A stretch of 6,521 nt of DNA from Bryobacterales bacterium (lineage in GTDB: Bacteria > Acidobacteriota > Terriglobia > Bryobacterales > Bryobacteraceae), in NCBI GenBank assembly GCA_025462985.1, contig JAOAPP010000643.1:1-6521 (forward strand), in the 5' to 3' direction. Positions 6,107 through 6,521 of this stretch are shown here, one piece after another. Under the pieces are notes generated by a model. That model saw only the letters and a list, made by a program, of their open reading frames with translations. It made no database searches and was not told the DNA's origin. The position numbers were made by a program, and so were the translations under genes. Numbering within the stretch: position 1 is the stretch's first letter; each line of letters begins with the position of its first letter.

Positions 6107-6146
6107 GGCTCCTTCGCCGATATTTGTTGGCGAAGGAGCCATTTTT
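6107..6146. terminator. Strong intrinsic terminator after thrS, probably bidirectional
   Basis: A perfect 12-bp stem: GGCTCCTTCGCC at 6107-6118 pairs with GGCGAAGGAGCC at 6129-6140 across a 10-nt loop. ATTTTTG follows on the plus strand. On the minus strand the stem is followed by CTTTTC, because AAAA lies at 6102-6105, so it can also stop RNA from the peptidase gene on the right. A smaller hairpin, CGGCT-CGAG-AGCCG, with the unpaired-in-stem C and G at its loop edges, lies just upstream at 6083-6096. Confidence 0.9.
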
Positions 6147-6165
6147 GTCGATATGATCCTGCGGG

Positions 6166-6521
6166 TTAGTAGGCCGGGCCGGGTTGAAGTTATCAGCGAA
6201 GGCCTTGCCGTTGGGAGTGCCGAGTCCAGTCACGTTGTCCCAGCCTTTGGTTACGGTGAGACCGGAGTCGGTTCCGAAGGTAAGTACAAAGGGAGTGTCG
6301 GCCAGCCCAGGATAGTTCCAGATTGCGCTATAAACACGTTCGTGTTCACGAGCGGTTGCGCCAGAGCTACAGCGGAGAATGTATCTATGTGCGTCGGCGA
6401 TGTAGAAACCGTAGCGGTGACATTGGTCGGAGAGCCAACCGGAAGCACGTCTGTGATGGTTCCCGCAGACATCGAGTACAGATAGGGCGCTGCCTGTCCA
6501 AGGGGCACGCCCGCTTCCTGG
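6166..6521 (-). pseudogene. C-terminal part of an S53 (sedolisin/kumamolisin-type) peptidase, frameshifted and cut by the window edge
   Basis: Sedolisins are secreted acid serine-carboxyl peptidases. Only the C-terminal third or less is here; the catalytic Ser motif should lie just beyond the right edge. From 6521 one frame reads QEAGVPLGQAAPYLYSM, then TITDVLPVGSP, on to AQPLVNTNVF. It then goes out of register at a TTT run (6332-6334) and ends uselessly at 6251. The overlapping -1 frame continues the family sequence: YSAIWNYPGLADTPFVLTFGTDSG, then GWDNVTGLGTPNGKAFADNF. GWDxVTGLGxPNG is a C-terminal hallmark of S53 enzymes, and the Asp of TDV and of GWD fit the family's calcium site. One missing T would join the two parts. 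The second frame has no stop before 6018, inside thrS on the other strand; a further one-base shift near 6180 would end it at TAA 6166-6168, just before the terminator, and I used that as the end. Real mutation and sequencing error cannot be told apart here. Confidence 0.75.

Noticed and set aside
6325..6340. Programmed -1 ribosomal frameshift in the S53 peptidase
   Set aside because: The site reads G UUU AUA, which does not allow re-pairing in the canonical X-XXY-YYZ way, and S53 peptidases are not known to use frameshifting. A missing base is simpler.
6153..6485. Plus-strand open frame of 110 codons after the terminator
   Set aside because: It lies antisense to the S53 peptidase remnant, which has clear family motifs. 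The plus-strand translation has no recognisable feature and no ribosome site.

Overview
This is a bacterial chromosomal window of moderately high G+C. No contig label is available, so the lineage is an inference. I favour an Acidobacteria-like organism (Solibacter/Bryobacter type). The reasons are two ECF sigma/anti-sigma modules side by side, a sedolisin-type (S53) secreted peptidase, and otherwise standard housekeeping genes outside their usual operons. I see no insertion sequence, tRNA, rRNA, CRISPR array or phage gene.

Layout from left to right. (1) Minus strand: the A-type Fe-S carrier gene (erpA-like), then murQ (N-acetylmuramate-6-phosphate etherase), with a strong hairpin between them. 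(2) A divergent intergenic region carrying short GGATAYTG repeats. (3) Plus strand: an ECF sigma factor, a membrane-anchored zinc-finger-like anti-sigma factor, and a small single-pass membrane protein with a Spy/CnrX-like extracytoplasmic domain. Together these look like a complete envelope or metal-sensing signalling cassette. (4) Minus strand, converging on the first cassette with only 3 bp between stop codons: a second ECF sigma gene overlapping a small soluble zinc-binding anti-sigma gene. (5) Plus strand, divergent from the second sigma gene: full-length thrS (threonyl-tRNA synthetase) starting at TTG. (6) A strong hairpin that can terminate transcription in both directions. (7) Minus strand, entering from the right edge: the C-terminal part of an S53 peptidase whose reading frame is broken by an apparent one-base loss in a T run.

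The functional theme is transcriptional control. The left sigma unit has a transmembrane anti-sigma and a periplasmic partner, so it probably reads an envelope or metal signal. The right unit has a soluble anti-sigma with extra cysteines, so it probably reads a cytoplasmic signal. murQ, erpA and thrS are ordinary housekeeping functions. The items most worth a second look are the three-gene sigma cassette with an H-x3-H motif just outside the membrane, the repeats in front of it, and the broken peptidase gene at the right end.
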